From assembly GCA_022410635.1 (NCBI GenBank), contig JAJVDF010000344.1:38439-102438 (forward strand): a DNA stretch of 64,000 nt. The letters run 5' to 3'. The stretch is from Tretioscincus oriximinensis. Lineage: Eukaryota > Chordata > Lepidosauria > Squamata > Gymnophthalmidae. Position numbers and translations under genes: made by a program. The number at the start of each line of letters is the position of its first letter. Positions within the stretch are counted from its first letter, which is position 1. This document shows positions 21,541-31,360 of this stretch, piece after piece. The notes below the pieces were generated by a model. It worked only from the letters and a program-made list of their open reading frames with translations, made no database searches and was not told the DNA's origin.

Positions 21541-21815
21541 AAAAAAGAGGATCAGTGGTACAGCGGTTAAGAGCCCTGGAGTTTCAGCAGAGATTCTGAG
21601 TTCGAAGCCCTGTGTCAGCTGTGGAGAGAGGTGAACACCCCTAGTGGCCTCAGTTTTAGCCAACCCAGCGATTCGAAAGCAAGAAACTGTGATTAGATAA
21701 ATGGGGACCCTCACGCATGATGGGGAAGATAGAATGTAAGCCTTCGGGTGAAAAATAAACATTGAGTTCCTTTGGGTAAGAAAATCGGGATATAAAAATC
21801 CAGTTCTTATTGTTT
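21541..21815 (+). mobile_element. tRNA SINE, sense, full length
   Basis: tRNA-like head with A box around 'gtggtacagcggttaaga' (21555) and B box 'gttcgaagccc' (21600). It ends 'atcgggatataaaaatccag' plus a short TTC-like tail. A different head from 11265 but the same 3' end. Confidence 0.85.
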
Positions 21816-21874
21816 TTTACTATTTTCCAAACAACCTTGTTCTCATCTGGGAAATGCTTCATTTCCTCACACAG

Positions 21875-22092
21875 GGTCATCTGGTTCAGCTTTCCCATTC
21901 GATTTCGGACGCATTCCACACAAACCGAGGCGCCCATTGAAGGAAATCCTGGCAGCCGGCAGGAACCGGAACAGCATCGAGGGCTCTCCTGTGGAGTGCA
22001 ACGGGAACAAGCTGGCTTCAGAAATGCAGCTCAAGTTCCAGGGCCAGCAGGAGGAGATGGAGAAGCTCCAGAAGGAACTGTCCAGCCAGAAG
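21875..22092 (+). CDS. TBC1D2B: TBC1D2B exon 5 (linker into coiled coil)
   Basis: Acceptor 'cacacag' ends at 21874, donor AAG|GTAACT after 22092. Phase 1 in, phase 0 out. Reads FPFDFGRIPHKPRRPLKEIL (human FPFDFGRNPYKGKRPLKDII), a basic patch. A poorly conserved Ser/Asn-rich part (NRNSIEGSPVECNGN) follows, then SEMQLKFQGQQEEMEKLQKE, where the coiled coil begins. Confidence 0.97.
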
Positions 22093-22154
22093 GTAACTCT
22101 GAAGAGCTTTCCTGGATGCATCCATAGCTCGCATCCACATGCCGGTGTAGAAGC

Positions 22155-22685
22155 AAGGAATCATGGAAGAGTCATGGGGTCCAACCCACTGTTCAAATAC
22201 AAGATCCACAAACCATCCCAGACAGCTGGCTGCCCTGTCTCTTTGGAGACTTCCAGTGAACGCACTACCTCCTGTGGCCACTTCTTCCTTCCTTCCATCC
22301 TTCTTTCAGTCCATCCGCCTGTGCGTCCTTCCTTCTTTCTTTAATCTCTCCCTCCCTTTGAATAGTAAAATCCTAGGGTTGTAGGAAGGGACCACCAGGG
22401 CCATCTGGTCCAATCCCCTGCTCAACGCAGAATTCACTAAACCATCCCAGAAATGTGGCTGTTCAGCCTTTGCTTGAAGACTTCCAGCCAAGGCGAACTC
22501 ACCGTCTCATGTGGCAGCCTGTTCCACCGGTTGATCAGCCTGACTGTCAGAAAGTTTTTTTCTGATATCTAATCTGAATCTACTCCCTTAACAGTTTCAT
22601 CCCCTTGTTTCTAGTCCTTCCGTGTGCCAATGAGAACAATGCTGATCCCCCTGCTCTGTGACAGCCCTTCAGCTGTTTATAGGCA
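22155..22685 (-). mobile_element. CR1 3' fragments (ATTCTATG type), antisense
   Basis: 22155-22285 is a short piece ending in a CCTTCC-rich stretch (22282-22360). 22370-22685 is a longer piece starting 'aatcctagggttgtaggaag'-like sequence. The upstream bases 22130-22150 carry half of the foldback motif. Confidence 0.8.
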
Positions 22686-23100
22686 ACTATGAGAGGCCGG
22701 CCATAGTCTTCACTAGCATGTGGGTGCCAGGTCACAAGAGGATCTCTGCTGATTAATGGGGACACAGCCAATTTAGTCCACTCTCTGTCTCACCCGGAAA
22801 ATGGAGTCAAGACCTTCAGCTACTCTCGGCTCTTGAAATAGGAACTTGCCATCTGAATAGGGCCTGCCATAGTCTACACTGGTTTGATGACGAGCCAAAT
22901 GGGGACTGCCGAAGTCTACACTTGCCCACCAATTGCCCCTGGGAATCTCAAGCAGAACCAGGAGGCAAAACCTTCACCTACTCTTCAACACATGGAATAG
23001 GGGCTTGCTATTCGCTCGCTAGTGTAGACTAAGGGCCTGCCGTATGTACACTGGCATATGGAGGAGCCAAATAGGGCCTGCCATGTGTAGACTGAGCTAT
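22683..23100. mobile_element. Cluster of foldback-element arms mixed with CR1 pieces
   Basis: The 'tgccatagtctacact' motif or its complement occurs near 22690, 22864, 22905, 23020 and 23075, separated by CR1 phrases such as 'cccaccaattgcccctggga'. It ends 55 bp before exon 6. Confidence 0.75.
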
Positions 23101-23154
23101 TCTGAGCTGCATTTTGCACAAATATGCAAGCGACATGGTATCTTGATTTTGCAG

Positions 23155-23547
23155 GAACTCGTACGGCTTCTGCAGCAGACGGTCCGGTCGTCCCAGTACG
23201 ACAAGTACTTCGCGGGGCAGCTGGGGGACGGGGTTTCAAGGGACAAGCTAGCCCTGCTGCACCAGAAAGACAGCCAGATCCTCGGGCTGAATAATCAGCT
23301 TGAAAAGATGAATTTGGAAAAGGACAATTTGCAGCAGGAAGTCAGGAACCTGAAGAGCAAAGTTGGGGAGCTGAACGAGCAACTTGGGATGCTTATGGAG
23401 ACTATTCAGGCCAAAGACGAGGTGATCATCAAGCTTTCCAGGGAACAGAGCGAATGTGAAGACCAGGCATCCTGCCAGAGCAGCTCAACACACTCGTCCA
23501 TGTCTTCGTCCATGAACAGAGAATTGCAGGAGCTGGACAGGCTGAAA
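23155..23547 (+). CDS. TBC1D2B: TBC1D2B exon 6 (coiled coil core)
   Basis: Acceptor 'ttttgcag' ends at 23154, donor AAA|GTAAGG after 23547. 131 codons, phase 0 at both ends, so skipping would stay in frame. Reads ELVRLLQQTVRSSQYDKYF, then heptad-rich sequence with LHQKDSQILGL, VGELNEQLGMLMETIQAKDE and VIIKLSREQSE. A Ser-rich, poorly conserved run (residues about 330-352 of the partial protein) follows, and it ends RELQELDRLK. In TBC1D2-type proteins this coiled coil serves protein partners and membrane targeting. Confidence 0.98.
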
Positions 23548-23651
23548 GTAAGGAATACGTCTGTGTCTTTGCTAAGAAAACAGCTAGTCTGGGGGAGCAG
23601 TTAGAATGTTGGACTCTTATCTGGTAGGCTCCTGGTTTGATTCCCCACTCC

Positions 23652-24310
23652 TCCATGAAGTAGGGTTGCCATGTGTCCCGTATTATATGGGACGTCCCGT
23701 ATTATACCGGGACGTCCCGTATTATGATTCAGTGTCCAGTAAAATACCACTAATCTCATGCTTGTTTCAAAATATTCGAAATTCGAATTGCCGCTCCGAT
23801 ATGCAGGGTGCTTCAAAAAAATGTATACACGGTGAACTTCCATAGAAAATTTATTTACTGTTCTATTGTTCTACAAAGTTAAATAAATAACAAATGTTCA
23901 ATACTGTTCAAATTGGTGACCTGCAGCATCAATACAATTCTGAGTACGAGTCACCACTGATTCTGTACATCGTATGGAAGTTCAAAGTGTGTATACATTT
24001 TTTTGAAGCACCCTGTATATTGATCGTTATATCCTAATCGATACAAACGCATTGATTATCGAAGTTTCAGCAGGCAACGAGTTCAACGCTACTATAGTGC
24101 GAGGAAAGAGAATCTCCGTTCTCGGCCGAGTGTTGTAAGCCAAACTCAAATAGAAAGGAGCAGGAAGTAGGAAGTGTGGAAGGGTCTTCTTCGAATGGTA
24201 GTGTAGTCAGGTGTTGTGACTGTTACTTTTTTAGTGCCCCTCATTTTTGTGAAATGTCCCTTATTTATAAGAGCGTGGCCCATAGTTCACTTATCAAAAG
24301 GTGGCAACTT
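23652..24310. mobile_element. DNA-transposon-like repeat with TTGCCA ends, interrupted by a MITE
   Basis: Left end 'agggttgccatgtgtcccgt' and right end 'aaaaggtggcaacttctacc' are inverted. The interior has three 'gtcccgtattat' repeats near 23675-23725. The mariner-like MITE 23804-24015 sits inside. Superfamily not determined. Confidence 0.55.
23804..24015. mobile_element. Mariner-like MITE, copy 1
   Basis: Inverted ends CAGGGTGCTTCAAAAAAATG and its complement. The right flank is TA, the left flank is TG (a decayed TA). 212 bp. Siblings are at 39540 and 40993. Confidence 0.88.
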
Positions 24311-24314
24311 CTAC

Positions 24315-24775
24315 CTGAAGGAAGTTGTGGAATTTACTTCCTGAAGAGGTGGTGGTAGCTAACAGCTTGGGATAGTTTCAAGACAGGACTAGACAGGTTT
24401 ATGGACACTAAGGGTATAAATGGATACTAGGATAGTTAGAACATAAGAACATAAGAAGAGCCATACTGGATCAGGCCACAGCCCATCGAGTCCAGCATTC
24501 TGTGTCACACAGAGGCCCACCAGATGCACCTGGGCAGTCTGAACAGAGGAAAGCAAAATATGCTGAAGCTAGTTGTCTGGATGTCGCCTCCCGGATGGAG
24601 CCACAGGCAGGACTCCTGAAATACCATTTGCAGGGACTCATGAACAGGTGCATATTTTGCTTTCCTCTGTTCGGACTGCCCAGGTGCATCTGGTGGGCCT
24701 CTGTGTGAGACAGAATGCTGGATTTGATGGGCTGTGGCCTGATCCAATATGGCTCTTATGTTCTTATGTTCTACC
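24315..24775. mobile_element. CR1 tails in alternating orientation
   Basis: 24325-24435 sense ('gaggtggtggtagctaacag'), 24438-24560 antisense ('agaacataagaacataagaa'), 24560-24775 sense ending 'ttatgttcttatgttcta'. The middle and right pieces form an inverted repeat of about 120 bp. Confidence 0.85.
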
Positions 24776-24779
24776 ATTA

Positions 24780-24960
24780 ACCCAGATGGGTGATCTTGGG
24801 CCAGTCACAGTTCTTAAAACTCTCTCAGCCCCACCTACTTCATAGGGTGTCTGTTGCGGAGAAAGCAACAAAAGCTATGTGCGCCACCTTATGGTTGGCC
24901 TCCCTGAGATCTTCGGGTACAGGGCAAGATATAAGTACAAATAAATAAATAAACACCAAC
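24780..24960. mobile_element. MIR-like SINE plus L2-type tail
   Basis: 'gatcttgggccagtcacagt', 'tcagccccacctacttcata', then 'cttcgggtacagggcaagat' and an ATAA tail. Confidence 0.6.
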
Positions 24961-25300
24961 AATTTCCAAAAAGCAAAAAANCCCCACAGCATAACCAAAT
25001 GTACACAAATAGAAACATAATACACTGTGGCCATATACAAACAGCCATTGAATCAAGTAATAATGATGATAGTAAAAACACTCAAATTTAAAGAAGTATA
25101 AATGTCATATAAAATAGTCCATATGCCGATGAAGAATCCAGTCATGTGGATACGTGAGATGTAAACTGTGGTTTGCTGGAAGCCAGATGAGTTTCGACAC
25201 CCGGTCTTCTTCAGTGGCAAACAGTAACTACCAGAAGTTAAACAAAGTAATGCTAAAACAATAAAGAATTACTGAAGCAGCAGACTACTTACATGATCTC
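24960..25300 (-). mobile_element. Penelope-like retroelement fragment (candidate), antisense
   Basis: On the minus strand 25217-25188 reads CTGAAGA, a short GAC/GTC stem and GAAAC, the arrangement found at hammerhead-type motifs in Penelope-like element repeats. An AT-rich 3' part runs to 24960. No reverse transcriptase remains. Confidence 0.4.
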
Positions 25301-25377
25301 ACATCTAAAAGACTATATAGCCACAAGGCATTCGAAATATCAGACATGGACATATCAAAGTACCAAACACTAACCAT

Positions 25378-25720
25378 GTATTTATTTATTTTATTTTATT
25401 TAGTTGTACTTTTATCCCTCCCTATACCCGAAAGGCAGCCAATCTTAGGGTGGCGCATATAGCTTTCATTGCTTCCTCCACAACAGACACCCTGTGAAGT
25501 AGGTGGGGCTGAGAGTGTTCTAAAGAACTGTGTGACTGGCCCAAGGTCACCCAGCTGACTTTCAAGGAGGAGTGGGGAATCGAACTGGGATGCAACCAGC
25601 TGGGAGTCCAAAATACATGATGCTGCAGTCACTCTTCTGCCCATCGGTTTCAAGGAAGGCCCCCTGGCCCTAGTGTTGCTGTATGTGACAGAGGAAATGA
25701 GTTTCCTTTTTAAAAAACTG
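25378..25720 (-). mobile_element. MIR-like SINE, antisense, followed by a CR1 fragment
   Basis: 25378-25615: TTTATTTTA-rich end, 'gtgactggcccaaggtcacc' and 'ggggaatcgaactgggatgc'. 25625-25720: antisense CR1 ('ctcttctgcccatcggtttc'). Confidence 0.75.
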
Positions 25721-25835
25721 AGTTTGTGATCGTGAAGGTTTAACCCTGGTTCCTGTTTGTCTTCCTTGTTTTTAATTTAATTTAATTTATTGATATGTTT
25801 ATGGGTTTGCTTGCTTTTGTTTCTTTTGTGAACAG

Positions 25836-25946
25836 GACAGCCTGCAGGGTTACAAGAACCAAAACAAATTCTTAAACAAGGAAATCCTGGAACTGGCTGC
25901 TCTACGAAGGAACGCCGAAAACAGAGAAAGGGATCTGGTGGTAAAG
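25836..25946 (+). CDS. TBC1D2B: TBC1D2B exon 7 (coiled coil)
   Basis: Acceptor 'ttgtgaacag' ends at 25835, donor AAG|GTCAGT after 25946. 37 codons, phase 0 to 0. Reads DSLQGYKNQNKFLNKEILEL, then AALRRNAENRERDLVVK; human has DNLQGYKTQNKFLNKEILEL. Continues the coiled coil with regular Leu spacing. CR1 copies in opposite orientation lie on both sides of this exon. Confidence 0.98.
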
Positions 25947-26269
25947 GTCAGTTTGAAGAAGTTTTGTATTTCCTACTTTCACTTTAGTGTTTTTAAAGCC
26001 AAACGCTTGCTGCCATTTGCTCTCTCTCTCTTTGCTGTGTCGGAAGTGTATTTAGGAAGAGGCAGGCATCCTGTGCTCTGTGCCCTTTGCTGTCAGGCAC
26101 AGCGTTATGGGCGAGAGATAAGCAAGTAACTAAAGTTAAAGGGGAAATTCTTGATGAGAAAATTANGAGAATTGAAGAGATGCTTTTGAAACTCCTTTGC
26201 AAATGGTGTAGTAGGNGATACCAAGCCAATACGTTCCAAATTGATCACCTAACTCTGGACATGGTAGCT

Positions 26270-26925
26270 AGAAAATAAGAGCCATACTGGATCAGGCCAG
26301 AGCCCATCAAGTCCAGCATTATGTCTCACACAGAGGGCCACCAGATGCACCTGGGCAGTCCGAACAGAGGGAAGCAAAATATGCTCCTGTTCATGACTCC
26401 CTGCAAATGGTACTTCAGGAGTCCTGCCTGTGGCTCCATCCCGGAAGCAACATCCAGGCATCCATCCTAGTATCCATCTATACCCTTGGTGTCCATAAAC
26501 CTGTCTAGTCCTGTCTTGAAGCTATCCAAGCTGTTGGCTACCACNACCTCTTCAGGAAGTAAATTCCACAGGCCGATGACCCTCTGGGTGAAAAAATACT
26601 TTCCTTTGTCTGTCCTCACTTTTCTACCCAACAGTTTTAAGGAGTTCCCTCTGGTCCTAGTGTTGTGTGATAGAGAAAACATTTTTTCTCTATTACCCTG
26701 TCTATCCTGTGCATGATAGCTAACGACCTGGATAGCTTTAAGAGAGGANTGGACAGGTTCATGCACACAAAGGGTATAGGAAGCTACTAGGATGGATGTC
26801 TGGATGCTGCCTCTGAGATGAAGCAACAGGCGGGGTTCCTGAAATACCGTTTGCAGGGTGTCGAGAGCAGGTTAAGATTTTGCCTTCTTCTGCTTCAGAC
26901 TTGTCCAGGTGCAATTAGTGGGCTG
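26270..26925. mobile_element. CR1 inverted pair (antisense then sense)
   Basis: 26275-26720 antisense with the full 3' segment and ORF2 C-terminus (minus frame KYFFTQRVIGLWNLLPEE). 26722-26925 is a sense tail starting 'taacgacctggatagcttta'. Confidence 0.88.
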
Positions 26926-27140
26926 GTGTAGACTATGGCAGGCCCTGTTTGGCTTATCCACATGCCAGTGTAGACTGTGGCAGGCCCTTTGGGCCTNCCA
27001 CAGTCTACACTAGCTTGTGGTTGGCAAGTCCCTATTCCAAGAGTCAAGAAGAGGTAAGGGGTTTTGTTTCTCCTGCTTCAGACTTGCCCAGGTGCAATTG
27101 GTGGGCCACTGTGAGAGACAAAGGCCGGACCAGACGGGCT
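26905..27140. mobile_element. Foldback element embedded between CR1 pieces
   Basis: 'gtgtagactatggcaggccc' at 26923 and 26961, inverted 'ccacagtctacactagctt' at 27000. CR1 phrases 'cttgcccaggtgcaattggt' flank it on both sides (26900 and 27085). Confidence 0.75.
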
Positions 27141-27169
27141 CCAGCCCGATTCGGCAGGGCTCCACTTAC

Positions 27170-27640
27170 GTTCCTACGCTGTTACGGCGTGGTAATTCAG
27201 TTTTGCNAGATTATATTCGTTTATTGTGGTGTGAAAAAGGACGAGAATTTCGGATAGTGATAGGGGCAATGGACAGTGTGATTGTGGGATTTCATACTCA
27301 GTGGATATTAGAAAAAATGTTTACTGTTGGATGTGACCGATACCGAACTGCAGGTAAAATAGAAAAATCCCACAGAAACACTGCTGGGCCCCAATCCGTA
27401 TTTGTCCTAGGATGGAAAGAGTCAGCGGAATGGAATTTAAGTAACTGGATTCATTATGTCATTGAAAGCAGAGAAATCGATGTAATAAGGGTGGGCGAGG
27501 GAAGGATACTGGGTATGGGCATTAATGTAAAGGAAGCTTTTTCGTTGTATTGTGTTCTCTTTTGTTGCTTTCTTGTTTTGTTACCTGCCCTAGGATTATT
27601 GATGAAGGGCGGGATATAAATTATTTTAAATAAATAATTC
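27170..27640 (+). mobile_element. Diverged LINE-like fragment with SINE/LINE-type tail (candidate)
   Basis: A + strand frame to 27619 contains FVLGWKESAEWNLSNWIHYV, which resembles the ARGWKD..KWNINTW words of the L1 ORF2 C-terminus at 53100. The end (27580-27640) is 'ttacctgccctaggattatt' plus 'gggcgggatataaattattt'. Weak similarity only. Confidence 0.45.
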
Positions 27641-27770
27641 CCCAAACAAGGAGCTCAACATGGTGAAAAGAATGTGAAATGCTTCTCCCCGTGATAGAAA
27701 ACTGGATGTAAAATGTTTATAACCAACTCCTGTGTTGTGGGGCAGGGCTGTGCTCTTTACAGTTGCTGTT

Positions 27771-28558
27771 NNNNNNNNNNNNNNNNNNNNNNNNNNNNNN
27801 NNNNNNNNNNNNNNNNNNNNNNNNNNNNNNNNNNNNNNNNNNNNNNNNNNNNNNNNNNNNNNNNNNNNNNNNNNNNNNNNNNNNNNNNNNNNNNNNNNNN
27901 NNNNNNNNNNNNNNNNNNNNNNNNNNNNNNNNNNNNNNNNNNNNNNNNNNNNNNNNNNNNNNNNNNNNNNNNNNNNNNNNNNNNNNNNNNNNNNNNNNNN
28001 NNNNNNNNNNNNNNNNNNNNNNNNNNNNNNNNNNNNNNNNNNNNNNNNNNNNNNNNNNNNNNNNNNNNNNNNNNNNNNNNNNNNNNNNNNNNNNNNNNNN
28101 NNNNNNNNNNNNNNNNNNNNNNNNNNNNNNNNNNNNNNNNNNNNNNNNNNNNNNNNNNNNNNNNNNNNNNNNNNNNNNNNNNNNNNNNNNNNNNNNNNNN
28201 NNNNNNNNNNNNNNNNNNNNNNNNNNNNNNNNNNNNNNNNNNNNNNNNNNNNNNNNNNNNNNNNNNNNNNNNNNNNNNNNNNNNNNNNNNNNNNNNNNNN
28301 NNNNNNNNNNNNNNNNNNNNNNNNNNNNNNNNNNNNNNNNNNNNNNNNNNNNNNNNNNNNNNNNNNNNNNNNNNNNNNNNNNNNNNNNNNNNNNNNNNNN
28401 NNNNNNNNNNNNNNNNNNNNNNNNNNNNNNNNNNNNNNNNNNNNNNNNNNNNNNNNNNNNNNNNNNNNNNNNNNNNNNNNNNNNNNNNNNNNNNNNNNNN
28501 NNNNNNNNNNNNNNNNNNNNNNNNNNNNNNNNNNNNNNNNNNNNNNNNNNNNNNNNNN
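27771..28558. other. Assembly gap (788 N)
   Basis: A run of N in intron 7. Flanking exons 7 and 8 join in frame, so no coding exon need be missing. Confidence 1.
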
Positions 28559-28614
28559 GGGGTAGGGAATATGCCCAAAGCATTTGGTTTGCAACACACA
28601 GAAGCGATATAAGG

Positions 28615-28775
28615 CAAAGCATAAGAACCTAAGAGGAGCCCTGCTGAATCGGTCTGGAGCTCAACTAGTCCAGCCTTGTGCCTCAAGTGTCCCACCAATT
28701 GCACCTGGGCAGTCTGGAACAGAAGAAGGCAAAATCTTCCACTGTTCTAGACGCCCTGCAAATGGTACCTGGGGC
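28615..28775 (-). mobile_element. CR1 3' fragment (TGTTCTTA type), antisense
   Basis: 'cataagaacctaagaggagc' to 'cctgcaaatggtacct'. Confidence 0.85.
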
Positions 28776-28839
28776 ATNGCCATTTTCTTATTGACAACGA
28801 GGGAGGGAAAACGGGGCAGGGCCTTCTCCCTGGCAGCCC

Positions 28840-29395
28840 CCGCTTTTCTCACCTTTCCAAGGGACTCAAAGCAGCTTACAAGGACATATTTTGCCCGAAG
28901 GCTCACATTCTATCTTCCCCACCAGGCTCTGGTGGTTCCCATGTATCTACTTGCAGTCAGTTGCAATTTCTTGCACTTCTTGTTTTCGAATATCTGGGTT
29001 GGCTGGAGCTACAGGCTAATGGAAGGTGCTCACCCCTCCCCACGTCCCACACAGGGCTTCCAAACCCCACCTCCCAGGCGAGAGACGAATTCCTAAGCAA
29101 CTGAGCTATCCGTGCCTGAGTTAAGGGACGACCTTCCAACCTTTCAGATCAAGGGATGCGTTCCCCAAGCCCTGTGTCACCCCATGGAGACATTTACCAG
29201 CCTCAGCTTTAGCCAACTCTACGGTAGATTTGCAATCTACATTTCAAGTAGATTCACGAGTACCACCCTTGATCTGGGGTGGGTGGGGAGATACAGTAGT
29301 TGTAAGCCTTCAGGCAAAGATTAACTTTTTAAGCTGCTCTGAGTCCCTTTGGGTGAGAAGGGCAGGGTATAAAAACTAGATTCTTCATCTTCTTG
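28840..29395. mobile_element. Two Sauria-like SINEs head to head
   Basis: 28840-29118 antisense (3' end first, head 'cctaagcaactgagctatcc'). 29119-29395 sense, ending 'gagtccctttgggtgagaag' and 'tataaaaactagattcttca'. The two tRNA-like heads touch. Confidence 0.8.
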
Positions 29396-29700
29396 ATGTT
29401 ATACTTTGAATACAATAAAATGTATGTTTTTAAAAAATCAGAGCTGAGGGCAGGAGGCCTGGAGTTCAAACACTAAGCGTCCCACTAGGTAGAAAGAGGA
29501 ACCCAACGTCTTTCTCTTGCACTTCTTAGCAATTGCAACACTGTTTTATCTTCCTGGGAAACAGACAAACTGTGCTCAGGGCAGGGCCTGGATCCCCTTT
29601 ACACATCTGGTCCTTGTGCATCAACAGCGGCAGCCGTACGTCAAAGGACGCTTTCTGCACACGTTGGTTTGAAACAATGTTGTGGTGCTTTGTCCTGCAG

Positions 29701-29894
29701 TATACAAGCCTGGAGGCCAAACTTTGCCAAGTGGAAAGCAAGTACCTCATCCTGCTCCAAGAAATGAAGACCCCCGTTTGCTCAGAGGAGCAAAATCCAC
29801 GCCACGACGTCGTGGCTCAGCTGTTGGAAGACGCCCTGAAGGCCGACAACGGCGAGCACCCGGACCAGACCTACTTCAAACCCCATACAGTCAG
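29701..29894 (+). CDS. TBC1D2B: TBC1D2B exon 8 (end of coiled coil)
   Basis: Acceptor 'gtcctgcag' ends at 29700, donor AG|GTAAGT after 29894. Phase 0 in, phase 2 out. Reads SLEAKLCQVESKYLILLQEM, then KTPVCSEEQ, VVAQLLEDALKADNGEHPDQ and a PHTV end. Closely matches human SLEAKLCQIESKYLILLQEM. Links the coiled coil to the TBC domain. Confidence 0.98.
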
Positions 29895-30050
29895 GTAAGT
29901 ACCCAGACCGTTCATTGATTCCAAATTAGAGCTGGGAACCTGCAGCCATTAGAGCTAGAATAAAATAAATCAAACCATTTGGTTCTGAATATTTGTTCCT
30001 TCTTATTTCCCTCCTCTAAACTCAGTCTTGTAGCACGAAAAATGCCGGTA

Positions 30051-30350
30051 CCGTATATACTCGAGAATAAGCCGAATATTTGCCGAGGCATCTAACCTTA
30101 CCACAAAAAACTGGGGAAACATATTCACTCGAGTATAAGCCTAGGGTGGGACCTCAGAATTAGAGCCTGCCACCTACATGCAAATATGGACCTTAGCAGG
30201 CCCATGGGGCTGCCATAGTCTACACTTGCATGTGTGGATGGCCAAGATCTATACTGAACAGGACTTTATTTGACTCTTATTTAAGTTGAGAGGGACTTTT
30301 TAGCATTAAAAAAGTGCTGAAAAACTCAGCTTATACGCGAGTGTATACGG
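30051..30350. mobile_element. Tc1/mariner-type MITE with CCGTATATACTCGAG ends, hosting a foldback fragment
   Basis: Left end CCGTATATACTCGAG and right end CGCGAGTGTATACGG are near-complementary, with TA on both sides (30049-30050, 30351-30352). 'aataagcc' and 'ggcttat'-like inner parts also pair. Foldback-type sequence ('gctgccatagtctacacttg') lies inside at 30180-30260. Confidence 0.75.
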
Positions 30351-30419
30351 TAATTGATATGGTCTGTTGACTAATTGATAAAGATATAGAATTCCAAGTT
30401 GAATAGCAAAGCCTTTACT

Positions 30420-30515
30420 CTTACAGGCCGAGTCCACACTGAGCCTTATTCTGAGATGTATCTCAGAACAGGAGCCTGTTGTTCACATGCTAGTGTAGAC
30501 TATGGCAGGCCCCAA
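30420..30515 (+). mobile_element. Foldback element, left arm only
   Basis: 'ggccgagtccacactgagcc', 'ttattctgagatgtatctca' and 'agtgtagactatggcaggcc': the whole left arm, stopping at the centre. CR1 sequence follows at once. Confidence 0.8.
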
Positions 30516-31095
30516 ATAGACCAGAGAAGGTGCAGAGAAGGGCAGCATGAATGATCAAGGAGCTGGATTCTCCTCCTTTATGAAAAGAGATGACAAAATC
30601 TGGGCCCCTTCAGCCTCAAAAGATGGTGGTTAAGAAATGATCTGATTGAAGTACATAAAACCATGCATGGGATAAATATAGAAAATAGGTAAATAGAGAA
30701 AAAATATTTTCTCTGTCACATTAATTTAGGACCAGGGAGCATTCCATGAATATGATAGGCAGAAGAGTTAGGATAGACAAGGGAAAATGACCCAGAGAGT
30801 CATTGGTCTGTAGGTTACTTCCAGAGGAGGCAGTGGTAGCTAGCAGCCTGGATAGCTTTAAGGCAGGATTAGACAAGTTCATGGAAGCCAAGAGTATCCG
30901 TTAGCTACTANGATGGATCTCTTGATCCTGCCTCCGAGATGGAGCAACATGCAGAATTCCTGAAATACCATTTGCAGAGGATGTCGAGAACAGGTGAAGA
31001 TGTTGCCTTCTTGTGCTTCAGAATGCTCAGGTACAATTGGTGGGCCTCTGTATGAGACGGAAGGCTGGACTAGATGGGCTCTGTACTAAGATCTA
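30515..31095 (+). mobile_element. CR1 3' region (TGTTCTTA type), sense
   Basis: 'gagaaggtgcagagaagggc' to 'gaaggctggactagatgggc'. Frames broken. 31095-31130 shows a right-arm piece of the foldback ('agcccagaataaggctgaat'). Confidence 0.85.
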
Positions 31096-31172
31096 GCCCA
31101 GAATAAGGCTGAATGGGGACAGGGCACCAGTATATAAAAGGGATCGGGCCTTTTCATTGGTAGCCCCTAGAT

Positions 31173-31360
31173 CAGGGGTGGGCAATTAATTTTTCCCAAG
31201 GGGCCGCATGAGAAATTGGGGTGGTTTTAGAGGGCCGGATTAATATAGTTAACTCAGTTCTACCCAATACTGTATATAACTCTGAGCTAAGAGGGGCGGG
31301 CCGGTCAGAGGCAGTAGGAGGGCCGCATGTGGCCCTCGGGCCGCCCCTTGCCCAGGTCTG
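31173..31360 (+). mobile_element. hAT MITE (Buster-type), 188 bp
   Basis: Ends CAGGGGTGGGCAATTAA and TTGCCCAGGTCTG. Nearly the exact reverse complement of 17683-17870. The right flank (31361-31382) also matches the flank of the 17.7-kb copy, while the left flank does not. Confidence 0.92.

Noticed and set aside
27713..28632. Several near-300-codon open frames across 27.7-28.6 kb
   Set aside because: They consist almost wholly of unknown residues from the assembly gap.
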